IMG/VR virus record: IMGVR_UViG_3300028829_005800
Coordinates: 1 to 31,776 of that record
DNA length: 31,776 nucleotides
Source: a virus
Reading direction: 5' to 3' (one strand)
Positions 6,378-14,987 of the stretch are shown here, piece after piece (the first letter of the stretch is position 1; every line of letters starts with the position of its first letter). Position numbers and translations under genes: made by a program. Under the pieces are notes generated by a model that worked only from the letters and a program-made list of their open reading frames with translations, had not been told where the DNA came from and ran no database searches.

Positions 6378-7184
6378 TTATAAATCGGGGGTTAAATATC
6401 CGTTGAATTCGCGGCATTCGTTCGCATCCACCACCCATCCGGGATCCCCTGGAATCCATTTGGCGGTGCCAAACGATCCCGCGGCCACCGCATCATTTAC
6501 CACCGAATCATCAGAATCGATTTCCCCCTCTAATGGAATCGGGTAAACCACCTGGGCGGCCCGGCGGCTATCGGCCCACTTTGTTTCCATTACGTGTACT
6601 TCAAAAGTGGAATCCTCGGGAATGTCCAAAGTAAAATTACTGAATGATTCCCCGGCCAGGCGGCCCGCAAATTCCACCAGTAAACGGCCAGGCCATACGG
6701 TTACTTTTAAATTACCGCGGCCCATCCCGGGCAAGGTTTCCAGGGCGGCTATCAATTCGGTTTCGGTTAACGTGTTTAATTCCAGTTCGGGGGTTTCTTC
6801 CCCGTCTAAAATCAGCTTGAAAACCGCGTTAATTGAATCCCCCACAAATGATATTAACTGTTTATGGTTCCCGGCGGCCTCATAATGTGTAATGGCCACA
6901 TCCACCGGATTATCCCCATCGATTAAAACGGTGTATTCCTGGCCCGTTCTATCATCCCCATCGATATCCAAATGAGAATAGTCTGTATAATTACGGGTGT
7001 ATTGTTTTATGGCATACGTGGAATACGGTTCCAGGGTAATAAACCGAATAGGCGGCCGGCCATCTTCAGAAACGGGCTCGGGTTCCTGGGCCGGCGGATC
7101 CGGCGCACCGGTAAACGCGGCCACCATTTTTGCTACGGTTTCCCAAAATGATTCCCCGGCTTCTAGTGTGAATCCTTCACTCAT
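6378..7184 (-). CDS. Tail-associated protein with one adhesin-type repeat
   Basis: This 268-residue protein is acidic. After a proline-rich spacer (about residues 27-45) it carries a stretch LNTLTETELIAALETLPGMG followed by NLKVTVWPGRLLVEFAGRLAGE. That stretch has the same order of elements (helix AALEAL, GxGN, V-strand, VEFxGxLA) as the tandem repeats of the gene just upstream. The two proteins therefore share a domain, probably by duplication. It overlaps the upstream gene by ATGA at 7181-7184 and is followed by a nine-base gap. A role in the tail fibre or tip complex is inferred. An RGD-like or enzymatic motif is not seen. Confidence 0.7.
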   Translation of the reverse strand: MSEGFTLEAGESFWETVAKMVAAFTGAPDPPAQEPEPVSEDGRPPIRFITLEPYSTYAIKQYTRNYTDYSHLDIDGDDRTGQEYTVLIDGDNPVDVAITHYEAAGNHKQLISFVGDSINAVFKLILDGEETPELELNTLTETELIAALETLPGMGRGNLKVTVWPGRLLVEFAGRLAGESFSNFTLDIPEDSTFEVHVMETKWADSRRAAQVVYPIPLEGEIDSDDSVVNDAVAAGSFGTAKWIPGDPGWVVDANECREFNGYLTPDL

Positions 7185-9709
7185 AACGATATCGGCCCAT
7201 CCAATGTACTGCGGTTACTGGTTAACTCACCACCAGATTTAATCAATTCCTCATACGTTAAACCGGCCCCGAAATGTACCTCCCCTTCCCGTATTGTAAT
7301 TTTCTTAAAGTAGGCCTCCTCTTTTGGCATGGGTACCAATGCCACTTCCCCACCTAATACCAGGATTTCGGCGGTATTCGGCGTGGCATCCCCTTTTATT
7401 TGTATGGCGGCTTCCCCATCCTGGCCCGTACCGCTATCGCGTACCTCGATAATTGGTGAACTCGTTTCAATATCCAGTTTAATCATATTGGATCCGGGGC
7501 CCGCATCCCCGATCCCGATAATAATATCGGTGGCGGTAATCTTTAAATGGGTGGGCCGGTACTCGTAATAATTGGCATTCCGGCGGGGTAATCCCATTTC
7601 CACCCCATAATTATGGATTTCCAGGCGGGTTAATGTCACCAGGCTATCGGGGCCGTACCATAGGGAATCCCCATCCAGAATAAATACATTATCCCCATTT
7701 ACGGGCACGGTGTTCGTGTCCCAATTGGCGGCGGTTTTCCAATCGTTGGGGCCCTCGGCGGCCGTTGTCGTGGTATGGGTTAACGGGGCTTGTGTCGTGG
7801 TTACTTCAATTTCAGGGCCATCGGTGGCGGCCTGGGTTTCGGCGGTGGTTCCCCCGATCACCGCCACCATATTCAAATCAGTACCCCCCAGGGCATTTTG
7901 AAAAGTCATTACCACGGCGGTTCCCGGCAAATCCCCACCCGTACAAACCACGTTCCCGGTACCCACGGTGGTTAATCCTTCCAGGGCGGTTTGCACGGTG
8001 GCCGCGCTCGCGTTATATGCCAGGGCGGCCGTTTCTTCCCCCTCGTATGATAAACCGAACGTACCCGCGCCGGGGCTTCCGGTAATGGTTAGGGTTTGTA
8101 CTTCTGAGGTACCCGCGGCCCCCGAATGGATTAAATGGGATTTTGAATCCGGGGAAACGGTGGCGGTATTGGTGCCGATGGTTACCGATAACCCGGTGGC
8201 CTGGTTGGCCAGATCCCCGATAAACTCCAGGCGGCGCATCGGGTACGATCCCTGGCCAGTGTCACCGGTTACCGTTACATTACCGGCCCCCACGGTGGTT
8301 AATGCTTCAATGGCGGCCTGTACGGTGGCATTCGTGGCGGTTACTGAAATATCGTCGGTGCTTTCTCCATCCACGGTAATAAAAAATGAGGTTAAATCGG
8401 AATCCATAGAATCATATTGAGGATTTGAGGGGGATGCTTTGGTATAGGTTCCCCCGGTTAGGGAATTGGTTAGCGTTACGGCCGCGGCCATGGTGGCGGC
8501 CGTTTTCCCGGCCTCGGGGGTAATGTTAAAATAAACCGTATCCCCGTCTGATAATTGGCCCGTACCGGTGCTGGATCCCTCCCGGACATAAACCGCGTAT
8601 TGATAATTCCCACCGGTAGCCAGGCGGGGGGCGGCATCCAGGGCGGCTTGTACTTCGGATAATGTGGCATCGTAGGCAATGGCCGCGGTGGTAAAAATCA
8701 CATCCGAATCGATGGATAATGATAAAATAAACGTACCGGCGCTCACTGAATTATCCCCGGTAATGGTGAATGCTCCATCTGAGTTCCCGGCCGAATTAAT
8801 CCGCACCTGCCATAATTCACTTACCCCGCCACCCCCTGGCGTGGTTTCGGCCACTGAGGCGGCCAGGCCCCCGGTTAAATTGGCCCCATCAAATACCAGG
8901 GCGGCTTGGTCCACCTTGGCCAGTGTGCCGATAAATTCCACGGCATAAGGGCCCCCCGCGGATCCTGTAACATCGACGTTACCCACCCCGATATTACTGA
9001 GGGCTTCCAGGGCGGCTTCTACGGCGGCGGCGCTGGCGTTGTATGCCAGGGCGCTGGTTTCTTCCCCCTCGAATGTTAATGTAAACGTACCACCGGTGGC
9101 GGTATTCAGGGTAACCGTTTGAATTTCGTTTACCCCTTCCAGGGCGGTGGTATCGGCGGTAATTTTTGCCACATCGGTATCGGCCAGGGCCCCGGTAAAC
9201 TCGACGGTATACGGGCCCCCCGCGGATCCGGTAACATCGACGTTACCCACCCCGATATTACTGAGGGCTTCCAGGGCGGCTTCTACGGTGGCGGCGCTTG
9301 CGTTGTATGCAATGCTCCCGGTGGTTTCCCCGTCGAATGTTAATGTAAACGTACCACCCGTGGCGGTGCCCACAATGGTAATAACCTGGATTTCATTGGT
9401 ATCGGATCCCAATAAAAACACTACAGTAAATGGCTTTCCCTCGGTGTCGGCCGTTAATGTAATGGTACCATCTCCATTATCGGTGGCGGTAACCTCCTGG
9501 AATTCGGGGATTTCTGAGGCGTTCCACAAATCCACAAAATTGGCGGCCACTGATAAAACCAATGGCCCGGCCGGTAATGTGTATTCAATCGATTTATTAT
9601 TAATGGTGGCGGTTATCACCTGATCGGTTTCCACATCCGTGGGGAATGTTAATAAATCCACCTGGGCCACCGCGGGGGCTCCACCGATTAAAATATGATC
9701 CGTTGGCAT
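7181..9709 (-). CDS. Large tandem-repeat tail fibre/adhesin protein
   Basis: This 842-residue protein is dominated by repeats of about 88 residues with the pattern EIQ-x-T(I/V)-GGTFTLTF-GE-T-x-x-(I/L)AYNASAA-x-V-AALEAL-x-x-(I/V)G-GNV-V-G-x-PY-VEF-G-LA. Clear copies start near residues 105, 193 and 540, with more diverged copies between. The family is common in secreted proteins and phage tail fibres and forms beta-sandwich modules. Residues about 650-842 differ. They start with a Thr-rich linker and contain NDWKTAANWDTNTVPVNGD, a motif seen at the start of beta-helix adhesins. The protein probably forms the receptor-binding fibre. The ATG at 9709 has AGGTG five bases upstream. Two repeats are nearly identical at the DNA level, showing recent duplication or gene conversion. 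Confidence 0.8.
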   Translation of the reverse strand: MPTDHILIGGAPAVAQVDLLTFPTDVETDQVITATINNKSIEYTLPAGPLVLSVAANFVDLWNASEIPEFQEVTATDNGDGTITLTADTEGKPFTVVFLLGSDTNEIQVITIVGTATGGTFTLTFDGETTGSIAYNASAATVEAALEALSNIGVGNVDVTGSAGGPYTVEFTGALADTDVAKITADTTALEGVNEIQTVTLNTATGGTFTLTFEGEETSALAYNASAAAVEAALEALSNIGVGNVDVTGSAGGPYAVEFIGTLAKVDQAALVFDGANLTGGLAASVAETTPGGGGVSELWQVRINSAGNSDGAFTITGDNSVSAGTFILSLSIDSDVIFTTAAIAYDATLSEVQAALDAAPRLATGGNYQYAVYVREGSSTGTGQLSDGDTVYFNITPEAGKTAATMAAAVTLTNSLTGGTYTKASPSNPQYDSMDSDLTSFFITVDGESTDDISVTATNATVQAAIEALTTVGAGNVTVTGDTGQGSYPMRRLEFIGDLANQATGLSVTIGTNTATVSPDSKSHLIHSGAAGTSEVQTLTITGSPGAGTFGLSYEGEETAALAYNASAATVQTALEGLTTVGTGNVVCTGGDLPGTAVVMTFQNALGGTDLNMVAVIGGTTAETQAATDGPEIEVTTTQAPLTHTTTTAAEGPNDWKTAANWDTNTVPVNGDNVFILDGDSLWYGPDSLVTLTRLEIHNYGVEMGLPRRNANYYEYRPTHLKITATDIIIGIGDAGPGSNMIKLDIETSSPIIEVRDSGTGQDGEAAIQIKGDATPNTAEILVLGGEVALVPMPKEEAYFKKITIREGEVHFGAGLTYEELIKSGGELTSNRSTLDGPISL
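8949..9357. repeat. Near-identical 264-bp-period repeat within the fibre gene
   Basis: Bases 8949 to about 9093 and 9213 to about 9357 are almost identical at the DNA level, offset by 264 bases (88 codons). Long exact blocks cover the GCGGATCC, GTAACATCGACGTTACCCA and ATATTACTGAGGGCTTCCAG segments. Third-position identity implies a recent duplication or conversion rather than protein-level constraint. Confidence 0.85.
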
Positions 9710-9720
9710 GGTTTCACCTG

Positions 9721-10632
9721 TTATTTATATGGTAATTTGGTTAAATCGGTTTCCCGCAAATCTCTTTTGTATTGAATGACGATTTTTGATAGATCGATAC
9801 CGCCATTTTTTTTATCTTCGGTTAACGTAATGGCCCGGCCGAATTTATCCAGGTATTGCATATCCTTGGGATACTCGGGCGGCGTGCCCACGGTGATTCG
9901 GCGTTTTACCAGGCGGGGTACCGGCCCGTTTTTTGTGGTCACCGTCCCATCTTCAATAATTTCATGAAAACCGCGGGCCACCTCTACCGTATCCCAGGTA
10001 TCCCGATCATGTTCTAAATTGAATTCCAGGGGATAAAACCATACCCCGTTTTCCAGTACCTTGTCGGGGCGGTTTGGCCCCAATAGTTTCAGGGTACGCG
10101 GGGCGAATCGTTTTTTTTCTATTTTCACCGATATTTTATTAACCGATCCGGGGGCATCCCAGAACCACCGCGGAATTTTGGCCACGTTTTTTTGTACCCG
10201 TATGTTTTCAATCGGCTTTAATGTTTTTCCCACCTGTAAATCCCCGGCCGGGTTAATGCGGGGTTTCCCCTGGCTATCCAATAGCGTGGGTACCTCTTTT
10301 AATGTCCCGGTGATATCGATTACCGCGCGGCGGTTTAACGGGTTTGGTTCGTTGTCTGGATCATCTATGGCGGTGGTCCACTCGGTAGCCACTTTGTACG
10401 TTGTGGATGTCTTTATCTGACTAATTCTTACGCGGGTACAATAGGCGGCCTTGTCTTCGGCGTGGCGTTCCCCCACCTTGGGGCAATCCTTGTATTGAAA
10501 TATATAGAATGGATCGATTTTTATATTCGATACGGTGGCATAATAAATGCGCGTATAATTACGGGTGGGGCCCTCGGCCATTTCCGCGGCCCCTTCGTAT
10601 CCCTCCACCCATTTTATTACATCCCTGGCCAT
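9721..10632 (-). CDS. Tail protein downstream of the tape measure
   Basis: This 303-residue protein is unrecognised by family. It lies three bases after the tape measure gene, where lambda-like phages place the minor tail proteins that form the tail tip (M, L, K, I, J positions), so a distal-tail or tail-tip role is likely. The sequence is basic, beta-rich and free of membrane segments. It contains paired-looking charged segments such as KVEIKKKRFAPRTLKLLGPN-type text near residues 170-200. The ATG at 10632 is preceded only by a weak GAAAG, so translation may depend on reinitiation after the tape measure stop. The downstream fibre gene begins 12 bases after its stop. Confidence 0.7.
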   Translation of the reverse strand: MARDVIKWVEGYEGAAEMAEGPTRNYTRIYYATVSNIKIDPFYIFQYKDCPKVGERHAEDKAAYCTRVRISQIKTSTTYKVATEWTTAIDDPDNEPNPLNRRAVIDITGTLKEVPTLLDSQGKPRINPAGDLQVGKTLKPIENIRVQKNVAKIPRWFWDAPGSVNKISVKIEKKRFAPRTLKLLGPNRPDKVLENGVWFYPLEFNLEHDRDTWDTVEVARGFHEIIEDGTVTTKNGPVPRLVKRRITVGTPPEYPKDMQYLDKFGRAITLTEDKKNGGIDLSKIVIQYKRDLRETDLTKLPYK

Positions 10633-10635
10633 TGG

Positions 10636-12603
10636 TTATACTTTCAATTTCTTGGGCCGGTTTGTTTCGATGGCCCCATGAATGGCGGCCAATATACCAT
10701 TGCCTGTTTTTATTTCTTCCAGGGTTTTATCTTCCCCGGCTTGATTAAATAAATCGGCCAGGCTTTGTAATCCGGCGGCCGTTTTTAAATCCCCTGATCG
10801 GCTTCCCAGGGCCCGGCGGGCCTGGGCGGATCCCGCGGGGCCGGTATTGTTTTTGGCGGCGGTTACCAGGGCGGATTTATCGGCATCGGGGCCGGCCGTA
10901 ATCGTTACCTGGGCGGCCAGGGTTTTTAATTCCGCGCGGGCATCTGCCACCGCGGTTTTTGCTTTTTCTTTGGCGGCATCCAGGCGGGCGGCGCGGGCCT
11001 TGTCTCTTTTGGCGGCTTCCTCATCGATTACCGCGGTGGCCCCCTCTTTTGTACTGGTAATATTGGCCAGTTCTTTTTGTGTTTCCTTTTCGCGGTTCAA
11101 TATGCTCTGATTTCGTTTGTTGCTGCGGTCTTTATTTTCCTGGGTTTGCATCGACGATAATTCAGCGCGGGCGGCTTCCTTATCAATATTCGGATCAATG
11201 GTGGCCATAATTTCCAGGGCATAACCCGCAATGGTGTTTTGTGCGGCCTTCCAGGTATCGACAATTCCCCCCACGGTGATATCCCAGGCATCCCCAAAAA
11301 ATCGGGTAATGTTAACCCATGCCGATTGTAGGGTGGCCCATTTATCGATAAAGAAACGGGCCGCGGTATCGATGGCACCATTCCAGGTTTCCAGGAATAA
11401 ATGTTTCCAATCCTGTACGGCCACCGATAACGTGGCGGTGCCCTCATACCAGGCCACCTTAATTCCGGCCCACAATAATTCCGCGGCTAATTTATAATCC
11501 CCCGCGTTTAATGCGGCTTTGATTATCCCGAATACCTCCTGGGCATACTCCCCCAGGCCCCCGAATCGATCCGATAACCAATCAAGGGCGGCGGCCCCCG
11601 CGCCTGAGTAATACACCAGGGCGGCTATAGCGCCCACCACCAGGCCCACCGGGGATAAAACCGCGGATACCACGGCCGCAAATACTCCCACCCCTACGGC
11701 GGCAATTTTAAAGGCCAGGGCGGCGGCCAGGGCCCCGGCCCCGATGGTTATTAAACCGGCCCCCGTGGCGGTAAACGCAAACACAAGGCCCGCATTCTGT
11801 TCTATAAATTCCCCTGCCACGTTTACCCCGTTTTTAAACTGAGATAATAGCGGGGTTACAATTGGCAATAATTTACCCCCAATGGCACCGGCCACATTTT
11901 CGATAGTGGCGGCCAGGGCTTTTTTTTGGTTGGCCCAACTTCCGGCGGATCTCTTGGCGTCCCCCTGGGCGGCCGTTGTTCCCCTTAGAATGATATTAAA
12001 TCTGGCCTGGGCCTTTTCGGCCTCGGTGGCCGTTTTGGGGTTTATGGCCATGGTTAGTAATTCTTGATTTACCGCGGCCTGGGATACGATTACCCCGTAT
12101 TTTTTCATTACCTCACCGGATCCGGTTAACGCGGCTTGTAAATCTCGTAATACATCCCCATCGGCTTTATTATTAAAACTGGCCAAATCCACGGCCAGGC
12201 CGGTTATTTCTTTACTCATTTTTGTGGCCGCGCCGGCCTCAAATCCCATGGGCACCAATAAATCCTGATTGGCCCCCATAAAATCGGCTATTTGTCGTTT
12301 AGAACGGCCCACCTCGGCCCCGTATGTATCCCCCCACTTTTTAACCGCGGCCGCATTTTCCCCGAATACCACGTTAAATTTATTCATGGTTTCCTCTAAA
12401 TCGGATCCCGCGGAAATGGCCATATAAACGGGGGTTAACATGGCGGCCCCGGCACCGATCGCGCGGGCCCCCATGCTGGCCATATTGGCGGCGTAGCTAT
12501 TCAAAGCGCGGTTGGCGCGTTTCAGTCCCTTGATTAATGGGCCGGTGTCCGCGCCGATTTCCACAAATGCTTTACCTGCTCTGATCGCGCCGGTATTAGA
12601 CAA
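10636..12603 (-). CDS. Tail tape measure protein
   Basis: This 655-residue protein has the hallmarks of a tape measure. The N-terminus GKAFVEIGADTGPLIKGLKR is typical of the family. A long alpha-helical, Ala-rich body follows, with a central hydrophobic segment (about residues 275-345) that enters the host membrane in related phages and a charged coiled-coil region near 470-570. By the usual 1.5 angstrom per residue rule it would specify a tail of about 100 nm. Translation starts at TTG (12601-12603), inside the stop region of the chaperone ORF. A GGTGG sits upstream and the conserved N-terminus supports this start. The peptide AQVTITAG near residue 570 is encoded by a 29-bp sequence repeated exactly at 19641-19669. 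Confidence 0.9.
   Translation of the reverse strand: MSNTGAIRAGKAFVEIGADTGPLIKGLKRANRALNSYAANMASMGARAIGAGAAMLTPVYMAISAGSDLEETMNKFNVVFGENAAAVKKWGDTYGAEVGRSKRQIADFMGANQDLLVPMGFEAGAATKMSKEITGLAVDLASFNNKADGDVLRDLQAALTGSGEVMKKYGVIVSQAAVNQELLTMAINPKTATEAEKAQARFNIILRGTTAAQGDAKRSAGSWANQKKALAATIENVAGAIGGKLLPIVTPLLSQFKNGVNVAGEFIEQNAGLVFAFTATGAGLITIGAGALAAALAFKIAAVGVGVFAAVVSAVLSPVGLVVGAIAALVYYSGAGAAALDWLSDRFGGLGEYAQEVFGIIKAALNAGDYKLAAELLWAGIKVAWYEGTATLSVAVQDWKHLFLETWNGAIDTAARFFIDKWATLQSAWVNITRFFGDAWDITVGGIVDTWKAAQNTIAGYALEIMATIDPNIDKEAARAELSSMQTQENKDRSNKRNQSILNREKETQKELANITSTKEGATAVIDEEAAKRDKARAARLDAAKEKAKTAVADARAELKTLAAQVTITAGPDADKSALVTAAKNNTGPAGSAQARRALGSRSGDLKTAAGLQSLADLFNQAGEDKTLEEIKTGNGILAAIHGAIETNRPKKLKV
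10888..10916. repeat. 29-bp exact repeat shared with 19641-19669
   Basis: Twenty-nine bases, encoding AQVTITAG(P) on the minus strand, are identical here in the tape measure gene and at 19641-19669 in the zinc-ribbon protein gene, in the same orientation and frame. Confidence 0.85.
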
Positions 12604-12859
12604 TTTGAACCACCCCCATTATTTCGGCCAGGCTGATCACTTGGGCCTCGGTCATTTCCTCTTGATTATTCGATTCGGGAACGCGCTTTAAATCGCTTGG
12701 TTTTATCTGTACCGATGAAACGGTATTAATAATGGCGGCCACCACGGTTCGTAAATTCATATCATGAAAATCATCATGGCCATCATTCATCCAGTGTAAT
12801 TCTCGATAGGAATACCCCACCGGATCCACCCCCAGGCGGCCGGCCATCCGGTAAACCAC
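12596..12859 (-). CDS. Second tail assembly chaperone ORF (T-like)
   Basis: This ORF of up to 87 residues lies between the first chaperone and the tape measure, where lambda-like phages encode the T part of the G/GT chaperone pair. It contains AGRLGVDPVGYSYRELHWMN, resembling the aromatic motif of these C-terminal extensions. The apparent start GTG (12859) has no clear ribosome binding site. The frame is -1 relative to the upstream gene and stays open back across that gene's end for well over 100 bases, so it may be expressed only as a frameshift fusion. Its stop TAA overlaps the TTG start of the tape measure. It would bind and solubilise the tape measure during tail assembly. Confidence 0.6.
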   Translation of the reverse strand: MVYRMAGRLGVDPVGYSYRELHWMNDGHDDFHDMNLRTVVAAIINTVSSVQIKPSDLKRVPESNNQEEMTEAQVISLAEIMGVVQIV

Positions 12860-12873
12860 TTCCCATCCATTTA

Positions 12874-13317
12874 TTATTTCAGGCCCGCCACTTTCCGCAT
12901 GTGGCCCCGCATTTCCGTTTTCACCTTGGCGTTTATCTCGGGCATCAGGTTCGTTTGTTCGTTCTCCATTCCCGCCTGCATTTCCGTTTTTAACCGGGCT
13001 ATCCGTTCTCTCGGTCCACCCGGGGGGTAAAAATCCGTAAAGGCTTGGTCCAATGCTTCAAATGCGGCGGCCACTTCCGGCCCCCCCATGTAATCCATGA
13101 ACTCATCCAGGGGGATTTCGATTTTTGCGGCGGCATGAATTAACCCACAAAATATATCGAGTTCCTTATATAATTCCCCGATGATTTTATAAGCGCTTTG
13201 CACATCGTAAAGCGCGGCCACAAAATCAAGGCCAAAATCTTTTTTCAATCGGGCGGCCAGTCCTATTTTTAAATCGATCTCATATTCATGGCCGCGGCTA
13301 TCTTGGAATTTTGCCAC
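12874..13317 (-). CDS. Tail assembly chaperone (G-like)
   Basis: This 147-residue protein lies between the tail tube and tape measure genes. It starts MAKFQDSRGHEYEIDLKIGL, resembling small phage chaperones that begin with a beta hairpin and continue in helices. The middle (about 30-110) is helical with FGLDFVAALYD and PLDEFMDYMGG, and the C-terminus is highly charged. The start is GTG at 13317, supported by AAAAGGA eight bases upstream. It is expected to coat the tape measure protein and be absent from virions. The end of the gene may contain a -1 slippage site leading into the 12596-12859 frame. No canonical heptamer is obvious there, although TTAAAAACG and GTGAAAACG both allow A-site slippage. 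Confidence 0.7.
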   Translation of the reverse strand: MAKFQDSRGHEYEIDLKIGLAARLKKDFGLDFVAALYDVQSAYKIIGELYKELDIFCGLIHAAAKIEIPLDEFMDYMGGPEVAAAFEALDQAFTDFYPPGGPRERIARLKTEMQAGMENEQTNLMPEINAKVKTEMRGHMRKVAGLK

Positions 13318-13375
13318 TGGTTATCCTTTTGAATTGTCGGCGGTGTGAAGTGTACCGGGCGGCGGGCCCGTTTTA

Positions 13376-13525
13376 TTACTTGGGTAATTGATCTTTGGGA
13401 ATCTTTTTGGGGCTCCCCGGTTTACCGGTTACCTTGCTGGTAATTGTTTTTTGGGATCCATCGGGCATGTTTACTTTTTGCTCGGCGGTATCACCCACGT
13501 TTTTTAATCGCTTTTTTTCTGTCAT
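13376..13525 (-). CDS. Small basic tail-module protein, 49 residues
   Basis: This 49-residue frame starts at ATG 13525, with AAAAGGA twelve bases upstream, and ends at TAA 13376-13378. It fills the space between the tail tube gene and the chaperone gene. The product begins MTEKKRLKNVGDTAEQKVN, is rich in lysine, and ends KIPKDQLPK. No family is recognised. Regular codon use, the ribosome binding site and its place in the operon support it being real. It may be a small tail assembly factor. Confidence 0.6.
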   Translation of the reverse strand: MTEKKRLKNVGDTAEQKVNMPDGSQKTITSKVTGKPGSPKKIPKDQLPK

Positions 13526-13578
13526 GGTTTCGGTTTCCTTTTTGAACGTCGTTCATTTTTACGGGTGGGGGTTTCTTC

Positions 13579-13599
13579 CCCCTGGGCATCCCCCAGGGG
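13579..13599 (-). other. Perfect hairpin between tail tube gene and next cistron
   Basis: CCCCTGGG and CCCAGGGG, eight bases each, flank a five-base loop. No T tract follows on either strand, so it is not a terminator. It may stabilise or mark processing of the tail tube mRNA, which normally must be abundant. Confidence 0.5.
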
Positions 13600-13620
13600 C
13601 TTAATAGCGCGGCCCGCGGT

Positions 13621-14055
13621 TTATGCGGTTTCGGCCCAAACTGGCTCGAATGTCGATTCATAGGCGGGTTCCAGTTTGATATCGCAATTCACCTGTGAAC
13701 CATACGGAATCTTTTTGGGCATTTCGGTGATGAGGCAATCCATTTGTATTCCCTGGGCCCCGGTTGTAAGAATATCACCGATGTAATTTGCAATGCCGAT
13801 TACTGTACCCGCGTTGAAAGCATCGCGCAGGGCCTCAAAAACGGCGTTACCGTTTTTCACTTTGAGGTTAAACGAAATGGAAATATCACGGGCCCCCAAT
13901 ACCGCTTTTTTAAACGGGCTTTCCCTGGTGGCGAATTTATCTGAATCCCAGGAATCGGCCATATCCACATCGGCCACCGCGGTAATTTCGGTCCACCCGG
14001 AATCCCCGGCCCCGCCGGCGTCCAGATATGTTTTACTTTTTGCTCCCGTGGTCAT
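13621..14055 (-). CDS. Major tail tube protein
   Basis: This 144-residue protein has the size, position and pattern of a siphovirus tail tube subunit. It shows KTYLDAGGAGDSGWTEITAVADVDM near the N-terminus and DISISFNLKVKNGNAVFEALRDAF in the middle, where tube proteins have a beta strand then a helix that packs in the ring. It lies downstream of the head-tail connector genes and upstream of the tail chaperones. The ATG at 14055 has a strong TAGGAG nine bases upstream, and the gene is followed by an unusual stable hairpin (13579-13599), consistent with high expression. It polymerises into the hollow tail tube around the tape measure. Confidence 0.85.
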   Translation of the reverse strand: MTTGAKSKTYLDAGGAGDSGWTEITAVADVDMADSWDSDKFATRESPFKKAVLGARDISISFNLKVKNGNAVFEALRDAFNAGTVIGIANYIGDILTTGAQGIQMDCLITEMPKKIPYGSQVNCDIKLEPAYESTFEPVWAETA

Positions 14056-14067
14056 GGTTCGGTACTC

Positions 14068-14538
14068 CTATTTTGTTATTAAGTTTTTCCAATAGTTGGG
14101 TAATTGGGGTTTAACGATATCCAGGGCGGGGCCCATGAATGGATGCGTTTTTTCCAGTTTCTCGGCTATGCGGGCCCCGTGGGCCTGGGGGCCGATTACC
14201 GCGTTATCGTTTTTCAATTCAAGGCCGAAATATAAAAGGTATTTCAGGGGGCTGCGCTTGTCGTGTAATTTCGGGGGGTTACCAGGGGCCGCGGATACTT
14301 CAGGCCGGCGCGGTTTGGGTAACCCGTTTTTTTTGGCCCACTCCACCCGCTTGGCATAGGCGGCCGTTTCTTCCTCGGTCATATCAATAATTTTTTTTTG
14401 TGCGGCCGGCCGTAATGATCGGCGGGCCACCTTGCGGGTTAATCCACCGGACCACCCCAAATATTTACGCATGGCCGGATCCAGGCGGCTTGTAACCGCT
14501 TTGGTGTCAAAAAATGCAAATGATTTTGTATTGATCAT
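14068..14538 (-). CDS. Tail completion / minor tail protein (gp10 or Z-like)
   Basis: This 156-residue basic protein lies in the connector cluster between the capsid and tail tube genes. Its N-terminal part RLDPAMRKYLGWSGGLTRKVARRSL and later HGARIAEKLEKTHPFMGPALD match the general pattern of HK97 gp10/lambda Z-type tail completion proteins, which often end in a segment with RPFL- or HPFM-like text followed by an amphipathic helix. I chose ATG 14538 because it overlaps the upstream stop as ATGA. An upstream in-frame start at 14553 would lengthen it by five residues. It probably caps the tail or joins it to the head. Confidence 0.65.
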   Translation of the reverse strand: MINTKSFAFFDTKAVTSRLDPAMRKYLGWSGGLTRKVARRSLRPAAQKKIIDMTEEETAAYAKRVEWAKKNGLPKPRRPEVSAAPGNPPKLHDKRSPLKYLLYFGLELKNDNAVIGPQAHGARIAEKLEKTHPFMGPALDIVKPQLPNYWKNLITK

Positions 14539-14984
14539 TCCTGTATAACCCAATATTCAGTATTTATTATCGATACCAGGGTGGCATCATTTTTTAATTC
14601 ATCGTGCCCATACAATATTTCAAACGTGGTATTTTTCCACTCGGCCCCGGCCATGGTTCTATATTCGGGCTTCTTTAAAAAATCCCGGATGGATCGGGGC
14701 AGGGTTAATAATGGTTGTATTGTTTCCTTTTCGGTGTCGGCCACTTTTCTGATAACCGCAATACCGCATCCCAGGGTATATCTATTGTCGGCGCGGTCTT
14801 CTGGTTCATTTTCTTCTATCCGCGGAATTACTAATACCTCGGGGGCGGTGGTGTACTCGGTGTAATCCCTTACCCTCACGTAATCCCATGTGGCGGTAAA
14901 TTCCTCGGTAAATTCGGCATCATTGGCGGCATCATTTAAGGCGGCCACCAGGGCGGCCGCTATGGCTTCCACCGTAATTCCCAC
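14535..14984 (-). CDS. Head-tail connector / tail terminator-like protein
   Basis: This 149-residue acidic protein starts at GTG (14984), with AGAGGA ten bases upstream. The N-terminal helix GITVEAIAAALVAALNDA followed by beta-rich sequence (DYTEYTTAPEVLVIPRIEENE) is the typical layout of tail terminator proteins such as lambda U and its structural relatives. It is one of three consecutive small connector genes. The stop overlaps the next gene by ATGA. Family assignment is by position and secondary-structure pattern, with no decisive motif. Confidence 0.6.
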   Translation of the reverse strand: MGITVEAIAAALVAALNDAANDAEFTEEFTATWDYVRVRDYTEYTTAPEVLVIPRIEENEPEDRADNRYTLGCGIAVIRKVADTEKETIQPLLTLPRSIRDFLKKPEYRTMAGAEWKNTTFEILYGHDELKNDATLVSIINTEYWVIQE

Positions 14985-14987
14985 GGT

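Noticed and set aside
7181-9709. Diversity-generating retroelement or phase-variation system in the fibre gene
   Set aside because: No reverse transcriptase, template repeat or invertase is present. The repeats are tandem protein domains.
11097-11447. 116-codon minus-strand ORF inside the tape measure gene
   Set aside because: It is an overlapping alternative frame with proline and arginine runs and no ribosome binding site.
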